A stretch of 5,945 bases of DNA, taken from Nitrospina sp. Lineage in GTDB: Bacteria; Nitrospinota; Nitrospinia; Nitrospinales; VA-1. A program made the position numbers and the translations under genes. The stretch's first letter is position 1, and each line of letters begins with the position of its first letter. Under the pieces are notes generated by a model, which was given only the letters and a program-made list of their open reading frames with translations, made no database searches and had not been told where the DNA came from. The DNA lies in assembly GCA_018647025.1 (NCBI GenBank), contig JABGTQ010000227.1, positions 1 to 5,945 of the forward strand, in the 5' to 3' direction. This document shows, piece after piece, positions 4,909 to 5,945 of the stretch.

Positions 4909-5945
4909 ATGGAAGCCAAAGCTATATCGGATCAAGAAGAAATATTACACATTTTAGCATGGATGCCTAGTTGGATAGGTGATGTTGTGCAAGCTCTTCC
5001 GTCGCTTCAGACTTTACGTAGAATTTATCCAAATGCTAGGATAACTGTAATAACAAGGTTCCCTACAGGCCAGTTATTATCTGGTCATAAAGAGATAGTG
5101 GATACTATTTTACAGTTTCCGAAAAATAAAGCGGATGGTTATATAAAACAATGTGCGGACGCGTGGAAGTTAAGAAAATATAAATTTGACCTTGGAATTA
5201 TTTTCCCTAATTCGTTTCACAGTGCATTTATGCTAATGCTTATGGGAGCAAGAGTTCGTATTGGTTATTCTACAGACAAACGACAATTGCTTCTAACACA
5301 TCCAATTTCTACTACCCAAAAAGAAAAAAAAACGCTATATCGTGTCAACTATTTTCATAAAATTCTTTTCCCCTTAAATTCAAAATTATCCCCCGAACGC
5401 TACCATTTTAAGTGGACTAGTAGTAGTCAAATTTTGAAGAAGGTATTAAAGGCAAGAGAGTTGGATAGAAAAGATTGTTTAATAACCATTCACCCGGGGG
5501 CATCAAAAATTGAACGTGCATGGCATGCTGAGCGCTTTGGTATACTTTGCCAAAACCTTATCAAAGCTTACCCAGTAAAAATTATTCTCCTAGGCAATAA
5601 TAAAGAGAAGTCATTACTTGAAAAAATTAGTTCCTTTTGTCCTTCTCAAAATATAAGAATCATTGAAAAACTTGATCTTACTGAAATCACTCAACTAATT
5701 AAGATAAGCAAACTATTTATTGGTAATGAAAGTGGATTATTACACATGGCTTCACTGGCAAATACGCCGGTAGTAGGTATTTTTGGTCCAGGACAGGCAG
5801 CGAGGACAGGACCTTTTATCGATATAGAAAGACAAGAAATAGTGACCAGAAACTACCCATGCTCTCCTTGCAGGCAACGATTTTTTGAGGAATGCGTCCC
5901 TTCTTTGCACCATAAACCAGAGTGCCTTGAGAGTATAAGTGTAAC
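4909..5945 (+). CDS. Glycosyltransferase family 9, probable lipopolysaccharide heptosyltransferase II (WaaF-like), 3' end missing
   Basis: Probable ADP-heptose:LPS heptosyltransferase of the inner-core pathway, acting at the cytoplasmic face of the inner membrane. The frame is open from the ATG at 4909 to the window edge: 345 codons plus two bases. Seen: LAWMPSWIGDVVQALPSL at 16-33, the GT9 N-terminal motif, with D25 at the expected catalytic position; HPGAS at 195-199 followed by ERAWHAERF (202-210), the donor-domain entry; GNESGLLHMASLANTPVVGIFGP (272-294), the GT9 nucleotide-sugar signature; then four cysteines C318, C321, C329 and C339 in a CSPC...C...C arrangement common in non-enteric WaaF-like proteins. 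About 10-30 residues are probably missing. It starts six bases after murA with no Shine-Dalgarno; the ATG at 4963 is less likely because it would remove the first beta strand. Codons 139-142 contain an A9 run. GT9 membership is firm, but donor and acceptor are inferred, and other GT9 roles are possible. Confidence 0.88.
   Translation, partial: MEAKAISDQEEILHILAWMPSWIGDVVQALPSLQTLRRIYPNARITVITRFPTGQLLSGHKEIVDTILQFPKNKADGYIKQCADAWKLRKYKFDLGIIFPNSFHSAFMLMLMGARVRIGYSTDKRQLLLTHPISTTQKEKKTLYRVNYFHKILFPLNSKLSPERYHFKWTSSSQILKKVLKARELDRKDCLITIHPGASKIERAWHAERFGILCQNLIKAYPVKIILLGNNKEKSLLEKISSFCPSQNIRIIEKLDLTEITQLIKISKLFIGNESGLLHMASLANTPVVGIFGPGQAARTGPFIDIERQEIVTRNYPCSPCRQRFFEECVPSLHHKPECLESISV
5324..5332 (+). 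repeat. A9 homopolymer inside the glycosyltransferase gene
   Basis: Nine A residues cover codons 139-142 (GAA AAA AAA ACG), preceded by A5 and one G. It is the longest homopolymer I found in the window. Gain of one A leads to a stop at 5358-5360 and loss of one A to a stop at 5375-5377, so either change would cut the protein to roughly 150 residues. Confidence 0.6.

Noticed and set aside
70..5945. An undescribed defence, mobile or biosynthetic system
   Set aside because: Every gene is a full-length, well-conserved housekeeping or envelope gene in a familiar order, and no unexplained coding stretch remains.

Overview
This window is a compact, single-strand block of core genes. In order it holds rho (transcription termination factor), rpmE (ribosomal protein bL31), prfA (peptide chain release factor 1), prmC (the methyltransferase that modifies release factors), murA (first committed step of peptidoglycan synthesis) and the first 345 codons of a family 9 glycosyltransferase resembling lipopolysaccharide heptosyltransferases. 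The last gene runs off the right edge. All six are on the + strand. Gaps are 21, 91, 49, -8 (overlap) and 6 bases, so most or all of it is probably one operon. No tRNA, rRNA, CRISPR array, insertion sequence or phage gene is visible.

Organism: base composition is AT-rich (roughly 38-40% GC by eye on sampled lines). MurA together with a WaaF-like glycosyltransferase implies a diderm, LPS-making, peptidoglycan-containing bacterium. From general knowledge, the order rho-rpmE-prfA-prmC-murA resembles Desulfobacterota (the former Deltaproteobacteria) and related Gram-negative phyla. MurA has cysteine, not aspartate, at the fosfomycin-target position, which argues against Chlamydiae. I cannot name a genus. 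Start codons mostly lack a recognisable Shine-Dalgarno sequence, a trait that may help place it.

How the genes work together: PrfA (RF1) reads UAA/UAG stops, and PrmC, encoded just downstream, methylates the glutamine of its GGQ motif. bL31 is a subunit of the ribosome on which RF1 acts, and Rho ends transcription when translation stops. MurA and the glycosyltransferase make the envelope precursors (peptidoglycan and probably LPS inner core). The cluster thus joins gene-expression termination with envelope synthesis.

Non-coding content is small. The 69 bases before rho hold a repeated octamer and a -10-like box. The 91-base rpmE-prfA gap holds a candidate weak terminator whose G-tract could alternatively pair with an upstream C-tract. 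The 49-base prfA-prmC gap holds only a weak inverted repeat.

Verdict on novelty: I do not see an undescribed multi-gene system. The items most worth checking are small: an A9 tract in the glycosyltransferase that could act as an on/off switch, an A8 tract at the prmC/murA overlap where loss of one A would fuse the two proteins, the possible attenuator between rpmE and prfA, and the general lack of Shine-Dalgarno sequences.
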